Source: RGIG3009 sp045541495 (GTDB lineage: Bacteria; Bacillota; Clostridia; Oscillospirales; Acutalibacteraceae). From it: a stretch of 64,000 bases of DNA. The stretch covers positions 1-64,000 of the forward strand of contig JAZQJE010000040.1 in the NCBI GenBank assembly GCA_045541495.1. Reading direction: 5' to 3'. A program made the position numbers and the translations under genes. Shown here piece after piece: positions 1 to 9,532 of this stretch. Under the pieces are notes generated by a model that did no database searches, had not been told where the DNA came from, and saw only the letters and a program-made list of their open reading frames with translations. Position 1 is the first letter of the stretch. Each line of letters starts with the position of its first letter.

Positions 1-3000
1 AAGCCGTTGCAGATACCGCACATGAGACCATCGCGGTTATCAAGAAGATCGGTGACACCTTCCTTGATGGCAGCATTGCGGAAGAATGCGGTAATGAACT
101 TACCGGAGCCGTCCGGCTCGTCACCACCTGAGAAGCCGCCAGGAATGAAGATCATCTGAGCGGTCTTCAGTTCATCAGCAAATTTCTCGATACTTCTGGA
201 AATGCCATCAGCTGTCAGGTTGTTGATAACAATGATCTCAGGATCTGCACCTGCGTCACGAACAGCCTTAGCGGAGTCATATTCGCAGTTTGTACCCGGG
301 AATGCAGGGATCAATACCTTTGGCTTAGCAACCTTGATAGCCGGTGCTTTACGGGCGCCCGCCTCAAAGGAGAAGGTCTCCATTGCCATATCAGGAGTTG
401 CGATGTTGCAGGAGAATACACTCTCAAGCTTGTTTTCATAAGCATTGAGCACAGCGTTCTGCTCTAATACCTCACCCTTATAGGAGAAGGTGCCGTCAGC
501 TGTTGTTGTACCAAGGACCTTACCAACAGTGCCTTCGGTCATCTCGAGTACGAATGCTGCGTACTTATAGCCGAAGATCTCGTCCATAGTGACATTTTCA
601 TCAATGGCCAGACCGTAGCCGTTACCGAAGCCCATCTTCATGACAGCCTCTGCAACGCCGCCCATACCAGGTGTATAGGCAGCTATTGCCTTGCCGCTGT
701 GCAGCAGCTCAGTAACTGTGTTGAAGTTCTTCAGCAGGGAAGCTGTATCAGGAAGACCGTTCTTATCGAAAGCTGTCTCCAGCAGGCATACTGTATGACC
801 GGCAGCCTTGAACTCAGGAGATACAACATCGGCAGTCTTGCCGGTGGTTACAGCAAAGGAAACCAGGGTTGGAGGTACATCAAGATCCTCAAAGGAGCCG
901 GACATAGAGTCCTTACCGCCGATGGAGCCGATGCCCAGATTTTTCTGTGCGGCAAAGGCACCCAAAAGGGCGGCCAGAGGTTTGCCCCAACGCTTGCCAT
1001 CCTTGCCGGGATGCACAAAGTATTCCTGGAAGGTGAGATATACGTCCTCAAAGGAGGCGCCGGTGGCAATGAGCTTGGCCACCGATTCCACCACGGCCAG
1101 ATATGCGCCGTGATAGGGGCTCTGCTCGGTAATAAAGGGGTTATAGCCCCAGGACATAAAGGATACGTCGTCGGTATGCTTTTTCTCCATAGAGATCTTG
1201 TGCACCATAGCCTGAATGGGAGTGAGCTGATATTTGCCGCCGAAGGGCATCAGCACGGAGCCGGCGCCGATGGTGGAGTCAAACCGCTCGGACAGACCTC
1301 TCTTGGAGCAGATATTGAGATCCCCTGCCATTGCCTTGATATTCTCGGCAAAGCCGCCGCTGATCTCTTTGTCTTTGAGTGCGGGGGCGGCGGGGGTGAT
1401 GGAGATATGCTTTTCGGCGCCGTTGGAATTGAGGAATTCACGGGAGAGATCCACGATCTTGTTGCCGTTCCAATGCATCACCAGACGGGGCTCTTCCTTT
1501 ACAACGGCCACGGGACAGGCATTAAGATTTTCCTTTTTGGCCAGAGCGAGGAAAGCATCCACATCCTTTGCCTCTACGACAACGGCCATACGCTCTTGGG
1601 ATTCGCTGATGGCCAGTTCCGTGCCGTCCAATCCCTCGTATTTCTTGGGAACGGCATTCAGGTCGATCTCCAAACCATCCGCCAATTCGCCGATGGCCAC
1701 CGAAACGCCGCCCGCACCGAAATCGTTGCACCGCTTGATCATACGGCAGGCTTCGCCGTTACGGAATAAGCGTTGCAGTTTTCGTTCTTCGGGCGCATTA
1801 CCTTTTTGCACTTCAGCACCGCAGGACTCCAAAGATTCCACCGTGTGGGATTTGGAAGAGCCCGTTGCGCCGCCGCAGCCATCGCGGCCGGTACTGCCGC
1901 CCAGTAAGATAACAACATCACCGGGGGCGGGGCGTTCTCGGCGAACATTTTCCGCAGGAGCGGCGGCAATCACCGCGCCGATTTCCATGCGTTTTGCCGC
2001 ATAGCCGGGGTGATACAATTCATCCACAATACCTGTGGCAAGACCGATTTGGTTACCGTAGGAGGAATATCCCGCAGCAGCGGTAGTGACGATCTTGCGC
2101 TGAGGCAGTTTGCCTTTAATGGTTTCGCTAACGGGTTTGAGCGGATCGGCCGCACCCGTCACACGCATAGCGCCGTATACATAGGAACGACCCGACAAGG
2201 GATCACGAATGGCACCGCCGATACAGGTGGCTGCACCGCCAAAAGGTTCGATCTCGGTGGGATGATTGTGTGTTTCGTTTTTAAACAGCAATAGCCACGG
2301 CTCTTTTTCGCCGTCAACGTCCACCGTGATCTTCACCGTACAGGCGTGGATCTCTTCCGATTCATCCAGTTTGTCCAGTTTTCCGTGCTTCTTCAAATAT
2401 TTCACGGCCACGGTCGCCAGATCCATTAAACAGATAGGTTTCGTCCGTCCCAATTCTGCCCGAACAGCCAAATATTCATCATAGGCCGATTGCAACAAAG
2501 CATCCTCAAAAGACACCGTATCGATGTTGGTGAGGAAAGTAGTGTGACGGCAATGATCCGACCAATAGGTATCGATCATACGAATCTCAGTAATGGTGGG
2601 ATCTCGTTTTTCACTGCGGAAATACTCTTGACAAAACGCAATATCGTCGGCATCCATCGCCAAACCGTATTGCTTTACAAACATTTCCAAACCGGTGCGG
2701 TCCAGTTCAATAAAGCCTGTCAAGGTCTGCACCTCGGTAGGAATATCGTATTTCATCTTTAAAGTTTCGGGTTTATCCAGCGTGGCTTCCCGTGCTTCCA
2801 CGGGGTTGATCACATACTTTTTGATCTCGGCCACTTCTGCTTCTGTTAATTTCCCATAAAGAGCATAGATTTTAGCGGTACGCACCGTGGGACGGTCACC
2901 TTGGGAAATAATTTGGATACATTGTGCCGCGGAATCCGCCCGTTGGTCAAACTGACCGGGCAAATATTCCACCGCAAAGACGGTGGAACCGTTCAATTCC

Positions 3001-3215
3001 ACGGTATCCGCAACCGTATCAAGTTGCGGTTCGGAGAATACCGTCCCTTTGGCATAGGCAAATAATTCTTCTGTGATATTTTCCGCATCGTAGCGATTGA
3101 TGATGCGCACCTGCTCAAGAGCGGTAATGCCAAGCAGAGTACGGGCATCGTTCAACAGGGACTTCGCCTCATTGGCAAGGTCGGGTTTCTTTTCAACAAA
3201 TACGCGATATACCAT
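1..3215 (-). CDS. purL: Phosphoribosylformylglycinamidine synthase, large single-chain type (3' end off the left edge)
   Basis: Makes FGAM from FGAR, glutamine and ATP (purine step 4). About 1,071 residues are visible. They cover the N-terminal domain, the synthetase half with SDHCRHTTF and NETHNHPTE motifs, the second synthetase half, and the class I glutaminase domain (AFPGTNCEYDSA), whose nucleophile Cys in GICNG falls at the very edge. The fused PurL+PurQ form is usually about 1,240 residues, so roughly 170 are missing. The ATG at 3213-3215 follows GAGGAGGAG, which lies inside the end of purD. It is the last visible gene of the purE-to-purL operon. Codon use changes sharply within the gene (see findings). 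The frame is open from 3215 to the edge, so identification is very secure. Confidence 0.96.
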   Translation of the reverse strand, partial: MVYRVFVEKKPDLANEAKSLLNDARTLLGITALEQVRIINRYDAENITEELFAYAKGTVFSEPQLDTVADTVELNGSTVFAVEYLPGQFDQRADSAAQCIQIISQGDRPTVRTAKIYALYGKLTEAEVAEIKKYVINPVEAREATLDKPETLKMKYDIPTEVQTLTGFIELDRTGLEMFVKQYGLAMDADDIAFCQEYFRSEKRDPTITEIRMIDTYWSDHCRHTTFLTNIDTVSFEDALLQSAYDEYLAVRAELGRTKPICLMDLATVAVKYLKKHGKLDKLDESEEIHACTVKITVDVDGEKEPWLLLFKNETHNHPTEIEPFGGAATCIGGAIRDPLSGRSYVYGAMRVTGAADPLKPVSETIKGKLPQRKIVTTAAAGYSSYGNQIGLATGIVDELYHPGYAAKRMEIGAVIAAAPAENVRRERPAPGDVVILLGGSTGRDGCGGATGSSKSHTVESLESCGAEVQKGNAPEERKLQRLFRNGEACRMIKRCNDFGAGGVSVAIGELADGLEIDLNAVPKKYEGLDGTELAISESQERMAVVVEAKDVDAFLALAKKENLNACPVAVVKEEPRLVMHWNGNKIVDLSREFLNSNGAEKHISITPAAPALKDKEISGGFAENIKAMAGDLNICSKRGLSERFDSTIGAGSVLMPFGGKYQLTPIQAMVHKISMEKKHTDDVSFMSWGYNPFITEQSPYHGAYLAVVESVAKLIATGASFEDVYLTFQEYFVHPGKDGKRWGKPLAALLGAFAAQKNLGIGSIGGKDSMSGSFEDLDVPPTLVSFAVTTGKTADVVSPEFKAAGHTVCLLETAFDKNGLPDTASLLKNFNTVTELLHSGKAIAAYTPGMGGVAEAVMKMGFGNGYGLAIDENVTMDEIFGYKYAAFVLEMTEGTVGKVLGTTTADGTFSYKGEVLEQNAVLNAYENKLESVFSCNIATPDMAMETFSFEAGARKAPAIKVAKPKVLIPAFPGTNCEYDSAKAVRDAGADPEIIVINNLTADGISRSIEKFADELKTAQMIFIPGGFSGGDEPDGSGKFITAFFRNAAIKEGVTDLLDNRDGLMCGICNG

Positions 3216-3218
3216 CCG

Positions 3219-4487
3219 TTACTCCTCCTCTGCTTTCAACGCTTTAGCGCCGATATCGTGCCGATAGTAGGCGTTTTTAAAGGCAATGTGTTCAACATAT
3301 CCATATGCTTTGGAAACAGCCTCTGCAAGCGTTGGTTCAACCGCCGTAACACCCAGCACCCGTCCGCCGCTTGTGAGCAATTTGCCGTCTTTTTGAGCGG
3401 CTCCTGCCACATACACACGGTCGGACAGTTCTGCGGGAATGGTGATCTCAAAACCTTTTTCATAAGCCGTGGGATATCCGTTGGAAGCCATAATTACACA
3501 ACAGGCGTGATTGCTTGCAAATCTCACTTCCGTATCGGCTAACGTACCGTTCGTGACGGCTTGCATAACAGTGAGCAGATCGCTTTCCAAAAGCGGTAAC
3601 ACTACTTGTGTTTCAGGATCGCCGAAACGGCAATTATATTCGATCACTTTAGGACCGTTCGGGGTAAGCATCAAACCAAAATACAAGCATCCCTTGAAAG
3701 TCCGCCCTTCGGCGTTCATAGCACGAACGGTAGGCAGGAAAATGGTTTCCATACATTCCGCCGCTACCGCATCGGTGTAATACGGATTGGGGGCTACCGT
3801 TCCCATACCGCCGGTATTTAGGCCCGTATCGTTATCCCCCGCTCGTTTATGATCCATAGACGAGATCATGGGAACAACGGTCTTGCCATCAGTAAAGGAC
3901 AAAACGGATACTTCCGGGCCGGTTAAAAACTCTTCGATAACAATGCTGTCACCGCTGGCACCAAAGACTTTATCGACCATCATGGAACGAACGGCATCTT
4001 CCGCTTCTTTGCGGGTTTGCGCGATAATTACGCCTTTACCAAGCGCCAATCCGTCCGCTTTGATCACCGTGGGGATGGGCGCGGTTTTGAGATATTCCAA
4101 TGCCGCTTCCATGTCGGTAAACACTTCATAAGCAGCAGTTGGGATCCCGTACTTTTTCATTAAATCTTTGGAAAAGACCTTACTCCCCTCGATGATTGCC
4201 GCATTGGCTTTCGGGCCAAAGCAAGGAATTCCCTTGGCTTCCAAAGCATCGACCGCCCCCAGCACCAACGGATCATCGGGTGCCACGACGGCATAATCGA
4301 TGGCATTTTCCACCGCGAAACGAACAATGCTGTCGATATCCTTGGCTCCAACATCCACACAGGTGGCATCGGCGGCGATCCCGCCGTTACCGGGTAAAGC
4401 GAATATCGTTTCTACGGTGGGATTTTTTTTCAGTTTCTTGATGATAGCGTGTTCACGGCCGCCGCCACCGACAACTAACAGTTTCAT
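3219..4487 (-). CDS. purD: Phosphoribosylamine-glycine ligase (GAR synthetase)
   Basis: Joins glycine to phosphoribosylamine with ATP (purine step 2). The 422-residue length is normal for the family. The N-terminal Rossmann-like part carries GGGGREHAI. The ATP-grasp part has KADGLALGKGV near residue 145, DHKRAGDNDTG and NCRFGDPETQ with the Mg-binding acid. The ATG follows GGAGGATC. It lies between the AICAR transformylase and purL, with a 3-base gap to purL, so the genes are clearly co-transcribed. Nothing unusual is seen in it. Confidence 0.97.
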   Translation of the reverse strand: MKLLVVGGGGREHAIIKKLKKNPTVETIFALPGNGGIAADATCVDVGAKDIDSIVRFAVENAIDYAVVAPDDPLVLGAVDALEAKGIPCFGPKANAAIIEGSKVFSKDLMKKYGIPTAAYEVFTDMEAALEYLKTAPIPTVIKADGLALGKGVIIAQTRKEAEDAVRSMMVDKVFGASGDSIVIEEFLTGPEVSVLSFTDGKTVVPMISSMDHKRAGDNDTGLNTGGMGTVAPNPYYTDAVAAECMETIFLPTVRAMNAEGRTFKGCLYFGLMLTPNGPKVIEYNCRFGDPETQVVLPLLESDLLTVMQAVTNGTLADTEVRFASNHACCVIMASNGYPTAYEKGFEITIPAELSDRVYVAGAAQKDGKLLTSGGRVLGVTAVEPTLAEAVSKAYGYVEHIAFKNAYYRHDIGAKALKAEEE

Positions 4488-4500
4488 GAGGGATCCTCCA

Positions 4501-5685
4501 TCAATGGTGGAACAAGCGCATTCCTGTAAAGGCCATGACCATACCGTATTTATCGCAGGTTTCGATCACCTGATCATCGCGAATCGAACCGCCCGGTTCG
4601 GCGATGTATTTTACGCCGCTGCGCTTAGCGCGCTCCACATTATCGCCAAAGGGAAAGAATGCATCAGAACCCAATGCCACACCATCGATAGTATCCAAGT
4701 AAGTACGGATCTCCGTAGCGGTCAACGGTTCGGGTTGGTAGGTGAAATATTTCTGCCAATTACCATCGGCACACACATCTTCTTCGTTTTGATTGATATA
4801 TCCGTCGATTACATTGTCACGCTCGGGTCTTCCCAATCCTTCTTTGAAAGGCAGGTTTAACACCTTGTCACACTGACGCAGGAACCAGGTGTCCGCTTTG
4901 GAGCCGGCCAAACGGGTGCAATGAATACGGGATTGTTGACCCGCTCCCACACCGATGGCTTGACCGTCTACGGCATAGCACACGGAGTTGGATTGGGTAT
5001 ATTTAAGGGTGATAAGCGCAATAATCAGATCGCGAACAGCCGATTCGGGCAAGTCTTTATTGGCGGAAACCAAATTGCTCAGCAATTCACGATTGATCTC
5101 AAAGTTGTTGCGGCCTTGCTCAAAAGTAATGCCGTATACCTGCTTATGTTCCACAGCGGCAGGGATATAGTTGGGATCGATCTGCACCACATTATAGGAA
5201 CCTTTGCGCTTGGCTTTTAAGATCTCTAACGCTTCGGGCTCATAACCGGGAGCGATCACGCCGTCCGATACTTCCCGTTTGATAAGTTTGGCAGTGGTGA
5301 CATCGCACACATCGGATAATGCCACCCAGTCACCAAAGGAACACATACGGTCGGTACCTCTGGCGCGCGCATAGGCACAAGCCAACGGAGATGCATCCAG
5401 TTCGGGAATATCGTCCACAAAACAGGCTTTCTTTAATTTGTCGGACAGCGGAATACCCACCGCCGCGGAGGTGGGACTAACGTGTTTAAAAGAAGTAACA
5501 GCCGGCAGGCCCAACGCCTCTTTCAGTTCTTTGACCAACTGCCAAGAGTTGAAAGCATCCAAAAAATTGATAAAACCGGGACGACCGCTTAAGATCTGGA
5601 TAGGCAAATCGGTGCCGTCGTGCATAAAGATTTTGGCGGGTTTTTGATTGGGATTACAGCCGTATTTCAGTTCAAACTCTTTCAT
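4501..5685 (-). CDS. purH: Stand-alone AICAR transformylase (PurH C-terminal domain type)
   Basis: Transfers a formyl group from 10-formyl-THF to AICAR (purine step 9). The protein has 394 residues and starts directly with the transformylase region (KYGCNPNQKP), with SFKHVSPTSAAVG, RARGTDRMCSFGDW and a C-terminal EPGGSIRDD motif. The N-terminal IMP cyclohydrolase (MGS-like) domain of bifunctional PurH is absent. That activity is probably supplied by the next upstream gene, a PurO-type cyclohydrolase 12 bases away. Start ATG follows AAGGAG. The name purH is used for the reaction; the split form is the notable point. Confidence 0.93.
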   Translation of the reverse strand: MKEFELKYGCNPNQKPAKIFMHDGTDLPIQILSGRPGFINFLDAFNSWQLVKELKEALGLPAVTSFKHVSPTSAAVGIPLSDKLKKACFVDDIPELDASPLACAYARARGTDRMCSFGDWVALSDVCDVTTAKLIKREVSDGVIAPGYEPEALEILKAKRKGSYNVVQIDPNYIPAAVEHKQVYGITFEQGRNNFEINRELLSNLVSANKDLPESAVRDLIIALITLKYTQSNSVCYAVDGQAIGVGAGQQSRIHCTRLAGSKADTWFLRQCDKVLNLPFKEGLGRPERDNVIDGYINQNEEDVCADGNWQKYFTYQPEPLTATEIRTYLDTIDGVALGSDAFFPFGDNVERAKRSGVKYIAEPGGSIRDDQVIETCDKYGMVMAFTGMRLFHH

Positions 5686-5697
5686 GGTTGCTACTCC

Positions 5698-6426
5698 TTA
5701 TTTGTTTTTATTGATGATCAATTCCGTGGGAGCACTGCCGTCCAACGGAACACAGCGCACAAACAGCGATACTTTATTGTCTTCGTTCAAGTTGTTCCAC
5801 ACCAACTCCGCCAGTTCTTCGGCCGTGTTGGGCAATGCCACTTCTTCCGGCTCACCGTAGAACGACGGGATAGGATCGCCATCGCACTTGTAGGTGTGGA
5901 TGAAATGGCCGATACCGTCCTCGGGCACATACTCGTAAAAATACCGATTACAGGCTTCGGGACGGCCGTTAGAAGACTTCAAAATAGAAAGTTTATAGGT
6001 GAAGACATTACGAGGGAAGCAATAATAGCAGATACCCGAAATGCGGGGAGTGAAGTTGGGCGCATCGGGTTCAAATTCACGAGTCCGCAATGCCTCTTCA
6101 AAGCCGTGCAGATCACCATCATTGATAAAATCGTAGATAGTGTTGGTTTGGTCGCCGTTGGTGATGATATCCACATTCCCGTCTTTGGTATTCAAATACG
6201 GATTGTAAATAATCAGACTGGGATCGGATAACTTGGATTCGTCAAACGCTTTGGTACGCATGCCGCCCTCAAAACTTTCAAATATACGGTTACGGCTGTT
6301 CACGCTGCGCCCCATGATAAAATAAGCGATCATGGCATTTTTGCCGTCGGCGGATTTACCGATGACGATACCGCGACCAGGGTAGGTGTTTTCGGATAAC
6401 AGGGTCTTCAAATCATAAAGAGCCAT
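5698..6426 (-). CDS. purO: IMP cyclohydrolase, PurO type
   Basis: Closes the ring of FAICAR to give IMP, the last step of the pathway. The 242 residues match the archaeal-type PurO family: an N-terminal NTYPGRGIVIG stretch, a MGRSVNSRNR motif near residue 38, and a C-terminal NLNEDNKVSLFVR segment. It is unrelated in fold to the cyclohydrolase half of PurH. Its position between purN and the stand-alone transformylase makes the two-protein replacement of PurH very likely. Start ATG at 6424-6426 has a GAGAGTGA site. Family assignment is from recognised sequence pattern; activity is inferred from context. Confidence 0.88.
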   Translation of the reverse strand: MALYDLKTLLSENTYPGRGIVIGKSADGKNAMIAYFIMGRSVNSRNRIFESFEGGMRTKAFDESKLSDPSLIIYNPYLNTKDGNVDIITNGDQTNTIYDFINDGDLHGFEEALRTREFEPDAPNFTPRISGICYYCFPRNVFTYKLSILKSSNGRPEACNRYFYEYVPEDGIGHFIHTYKCDGDPIPSFYGEPEEVALPNTAEELAELVWNNLNEDNKVSLFVRCVPLDGSAPTELIINKNK

Positions 6427-6433
6427 TTTTACT

Positions 6434-7045
6434 TCACTCTCTTTCCGCTATCATTTGTTGACAGACTTTTTCTACGGCGGCAGGAAGGATCTTCCATTCC
6501 GCCAACCGCATTACACGTTTTTGCAAGGTTTCGGGGGTATCGCTTTCACGGATGTTCACGGCTTTTTGCAGGATGATCTCTCCACCGTCGGGAATCTCAT
6601 TGACAAAATGAACCGTGGCACCCGTAACTTTTACACCGTATGCCAATGCCGCTTCGTGAACATGCAAACCGTAAAATCCTTTGCCGCAAAAAGACGGAAT
6701 CAACGAGGGATGGACATTCACGATACGGCGAGGATATCGCCGTGTAAAATTCTCGCTGAGGATCGACATAAATCCTGCTAAAACAATCAGATCGATATGG
6801 TTTTTTTCCAGCAACCTCACAATAGCCTGCTCAAAAGCTTCATGAGAGCCACAATCTTTTTTCAGCACGACCGCTGTGGCGATATTCGCGTGCCGAGCGC
6901 GTTCCAGCGCATAGGCATCCGCTTTGTTGGCGATCACCAACGTGATCTTGCCACTGGAGATTTCGCCGCGATCTTGTGCGTCAATCAACGCTTGCAAGTT
7001 GGTGCCGCCGCCAGAAACCAAAACGGCAATGTTGGCAATACTCAT
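6434..7045 (-). CDS. purN: Phosphoribosylglycinamide formyltransferase
   Basis: Formylates GAR with 10-formyl-THF (purine step 3). The 203-residue protein opens with IAVLVSGGGTNLQALID and carries LAGFMSILS, NVHPSLIPSFCGKGFYG (catalytic His/substrate loop) and VTGATVHFVNE with the catalytic Asp region further on. The ATG overlaps the purM stop by 4 bases, indicating translational coupling. Length is typical. The symbol is secure because the biotin-dependent alternative PurT has an unrelated ATP-grasp fold. Confidence 0.96.
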   Translation of the reverse strand: MSIANIAVLVSGGGTNLQALIDAQDRGEISSGKITLVIANKADAYALERARHANIATAVVLKKDCGSHEAFEQAIVRLLEKNHIDLIVLAGFMSILSENFTRRYPRRIVNVHPSLIPSFCGKGFYGLHVHEAALAYGVKVTGATVHFVNEIPDGGEIILQKAVNIRESDTPETLQKRVMRLAEWKILPAAVEKVCQQMIAERE

Positions 7046-8082
7046 AAGATCACCCGCTCATCGGAACGAACGATCTCGCCGATCACATAAGCGTCTTCTC
7101 CATTTTCCTTGAGAATGGACAAGGATTTTTCCACCTCTTCTTTGGCAACAACAATGCTCATACCAACGCCCATATTGAAGGTGTTGAACATATCCCGCTC
7201 GCTGATATTGCCGGTTTTCGCGATCAAATTAAAAATAGGCAGAATTTTGACCGCGTTCTTATTGATCTTCGCACCGAGACCTTCGGGAATACTGCGCGGA
7301 ATATTTTCATAAAAACCGCCACCGGTGATATGGGAAATTCCTTTTACTTTCACTTGTTCTAACAAGGCCAGCACCGGTTTGACATAAATGCGGGTAGGCG
7401 TCAACAGTGTTTCGCCGATGGATTTGCCGCCCAATTCCGCTAAGGGAGATTGTAAATCGGCGTTTTCCACATCAAACACCTTGCGTACCAACGAAAAACC
7501 GTTGGAGTGAACACCCGAAGACGGCAAGGCGATGACAACATCGCTCTCACACATGGTCGAGTTATCGATAATCTTGCTCTTATCAACCACACCGGTGCAG
7601 TAACCTGCTAAGTCGTATTCGTCTATGGGATAAAAACCGGGCATTTCTGCCGTTTCGCCGCCGATCAGCGCCGCGCCCGATTGCACACAACCTTCACAAA
7701 CACCTTTCACAATATCCGCAATACGCTCAGGGATATTTTTACCGCAGGCGATATAGTCGAGGAAAAAGAGTGGTTTGGCACCGGCGCAAATGATGTCGTT
7801 CACACACATCGCCACACAATCGATCCCCACCGTATCATGCTTATCCATTAAAAAGGCGATTTTTAGTTTTGTGCCCACACCGTCGGTACCACTGACCAAT
7901 ACAGGACGGGTCATACCGGTAACATCCAGTTCAAATAAACCGCCGAAACCGCCTACATCGGAACAAACACCGCTTGTCATAGTTTTGGCAATGTGCTGTT
8001 TCATCAATTCTACCGCGCGGTATCCGGCGGTGATATCCACGCCAGCGGCGGCGTAACTTTCAGAGCGAGATTGTGTATTCAT
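7042..8082 (-). CDS. purM: Phosphoribosylformylglycinamidine cyclo-ligase (AIR synthetase)
   Basis: Converts FGAM to AIR with ATP (purine step 5). The 346 residues include SGVCSDVGGFGGLF, LVSGTDGVGTKLK, the NDI(I/V)-type segment MCVNDIICAGAKPLFFLDY and the C-terminal HITGGGFYENIPR. I chose the ATG at 8080-8082 (MNTQSRSESYAAAG) rather than the longer open frame to 8115, because the extension runs into purF coding sequence and GGAGAGGAATAAGT precedes this ATG. The stop overlaps purN by 4 bases. Confidence 0.96.
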   Translation of the reverse strand: MNTQSRSESYAAAGVDITAGYRAVELMKQHIAKTMTSGVCSDVGGFGGLFELDVTGMTRPVLVSGTDGVGTKLKIAFLMDKHDTVGIDCVAMCVNDIICAGAKPLFFLDYIACGKNIPERIADIVKGVCEGCVQSGAALIGGETAEMPGFYPIDEYDLAGYCTGVVDKSKIIDNSTMCESDVVIALPSSGVHSNGFSLVRKVFDVENADLQSPLAELGGKSIGETLLTPTRIYVKPVLALLEQVKVKGISHITGGGFYENIPRSIPEGLGAKINKNAVKILPIFNLIAKTGNISERDMFNTFNMGVGMSIVVAKEEVEKSLSILKENGEDAYVIGEIVRSDERVIL

Positions 8083-8084
8083 AC

Positions 8085-9509
8085 TTATTCCTCTCCATTC
8101 CAGCAATAGGTACACAGTTTACAAGGCTCTAAGCCAATGGCTTTGATAACCCCTTCCAACGATTGAAATTCCAGCGAAGCAAAGTGGAGTTTATCGCAGA
8201 TGGCTTTGCGCAAATTTTTTCCCCGTTCGGTGGAAGAGTCGCTGTATTCTTTGATGTAGTTGAGCCCCTCTTCCCCTTCCAGTTCCACAATGACCTGACG
8301 GGCAATCAGATCCATATCTCCTGTTGCGCGGGAGAAATTGAGGTATTTGCATCCGTACATGATAGGCGGACAAGCCGAACGCATATGTACAGACTTAGCG
8401 CCGTTATCATACAGAAAATCCACCGTCCCTTTCAATTGCGTGCCACGAACAATGGAATCATCCACAAACAACAAATTCTTGCCCTCGATCAACTCGTGGA
8501 CGGGAATCTGTTTCATTTTGGCCACACGACTGCGTTCGGTTTGTTTTGAAGACATGAAACTGCGGGGCCATGTCGGGGTATATTTGATAAAGGGACGGGA
8601 GAAAGGTATACCGCTCTTATTAGCATATCCGATAGCGTGAGGGGTACCCGAATCCGGTACACCACTCACATAATCGATATCCTTTAAATCCCCGTTGGCG
8701 GCATCGTTTTCTGCCATGATCTCGCCGTTTCGATACCGCATAATTTCCACATTGATTCCCTCGTAGTTGGAGGTGGAATAGCCGTAATAGGACCATAAAA
8801 ACGCGCAAATACGCATTTTGTCACGCGGCGGAGCCAATTGCTCCATGGTGGTGGCAGTTAGTCGAACAATCTCACCGGGCCCCAGTTCTTTTGCATCGGT
8901 ATAGTCCAGTTTTTTATAAGCAAAGGATTCAAAAGAAACACAATAGCCGTGTTCATTTTTACCGATCAGTACAGGCAACCGCCCCAACAGATCGCGTGCG
9001 GCAATAATCTCGCCATTGTCGCACAAGATCAAAATGGAAGCCGTCCCTTCGATGGATTCTTGCGCGAAACGGATTCCTTCTTCGAAAGAGGATTTTTGAC
9101 CGATAAGAGCGGCGATGAGTTCCGTACTGTTGATGGCGCCGCTGGTCATGGCATTAAAATGGCCGCCGCCGAAAGACAGGTATTCTTTGATCAGTTTATC
9201 CGAGTTATTCACAACGCCGATGGTACAGATGGCATAGGTTCCCAAACCCGAGCGCACCAACAGCGGTTGCGGATCCGCATCGCTGATGCAGCCAATGGCC
9301 GCGTTGCCTTGCATCTCCTCAAAGACGTCCTCAAACTTCGTACGGAAAGGGGAATTCTCAATATTATGGATCTCCCGTTGCAATCCGATTTTCGCGTCGC
9401 AAGCCGCCATTCCTCCGCGCCGAGTTCCTAAGTGAGAGTGGTAATCCGTTCCGAAAAATACATCGGATATGGCATCATGGTCACAGACCGCACCGAAAAA
9501 ACCGCCCAT
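8085..9509 (-). CDS. purF: PurF-like amidophosphoribosyltransferase with a degenerate glutaminase domain
   Basis: Expected to make phosphoribosylamine from PRPP, the committing purine step. It has 474 residues. The C-terminal PRPP domain is intact (VDDSIVRGTQ, residues 349-358). The N-terminal Ntn-glutaminase region starts MGGFFGAV where active enzymes expose Cys1 (CGI/VxG), so the nucleophile is Gly. The GHxRYST and HNGN-type motifs are replaced by GNAAIGC and TIGVVNN. No Cys codon precedes in frame. Cysteines 235, 387, 463 and 466 sit where B. subtilis PurF binds its 4Fe-4S cluster, so that feature seems kept. RBS GGAGATACC. Ammonia use rather than glutamine is inferred. Confidence 0.9.
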   Translation of the reverse strand: MGGFFGAVCDHDAISDVFFGTDYHSHLGTRRGGMAACDAKIGLQREIHNIENSPFRTKFEDVFEEMQGNAAIGCISDADPQPLLVRSGLGTYAICTIGVVNNSDKLIKEYLSFGGGHFNAMTSGAINSTELIAALIGQKSSFEEGIRFAQESIEGTASILILCDNGEIIAARDLLGRLPVLIGKNEHGYCVSFESFAYKKLDYTDAKELGPGEIVRLTATTMEQLAPPRDKMRICAFLWSYYGYSTSNYEGINVEIMRYRNGEIMAENDAANGDLKDIDYVSGVPDSGTPHAIGYANKSGIPFSRPFIKYTPTWPRSFMSSKQTERSRVAKMKQIPVHELIEGKNLLFVDDSIVRGTQLKGTVDFLYDNGAKSVHMRSACPPIMYGCKYLNFSRATGDMDLIARQVIVELEGEEGLNYIKEYSDSSTERGKNLRKAICDKLHFASLEFQSLEGVIKAIGLEPCKLCTYCWNGEE

Positions 9510-9532
9510 GGTATCTCCTTTTCTCTAACAAA

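Noticed and set aside
699..2004. Long plus-strand frames (up to 356 codons) opposite purL
   Set aside because: The minus frame encodes continuous PurL to the window edge. The plus frames have no recognisable domain or ribosome binding site.
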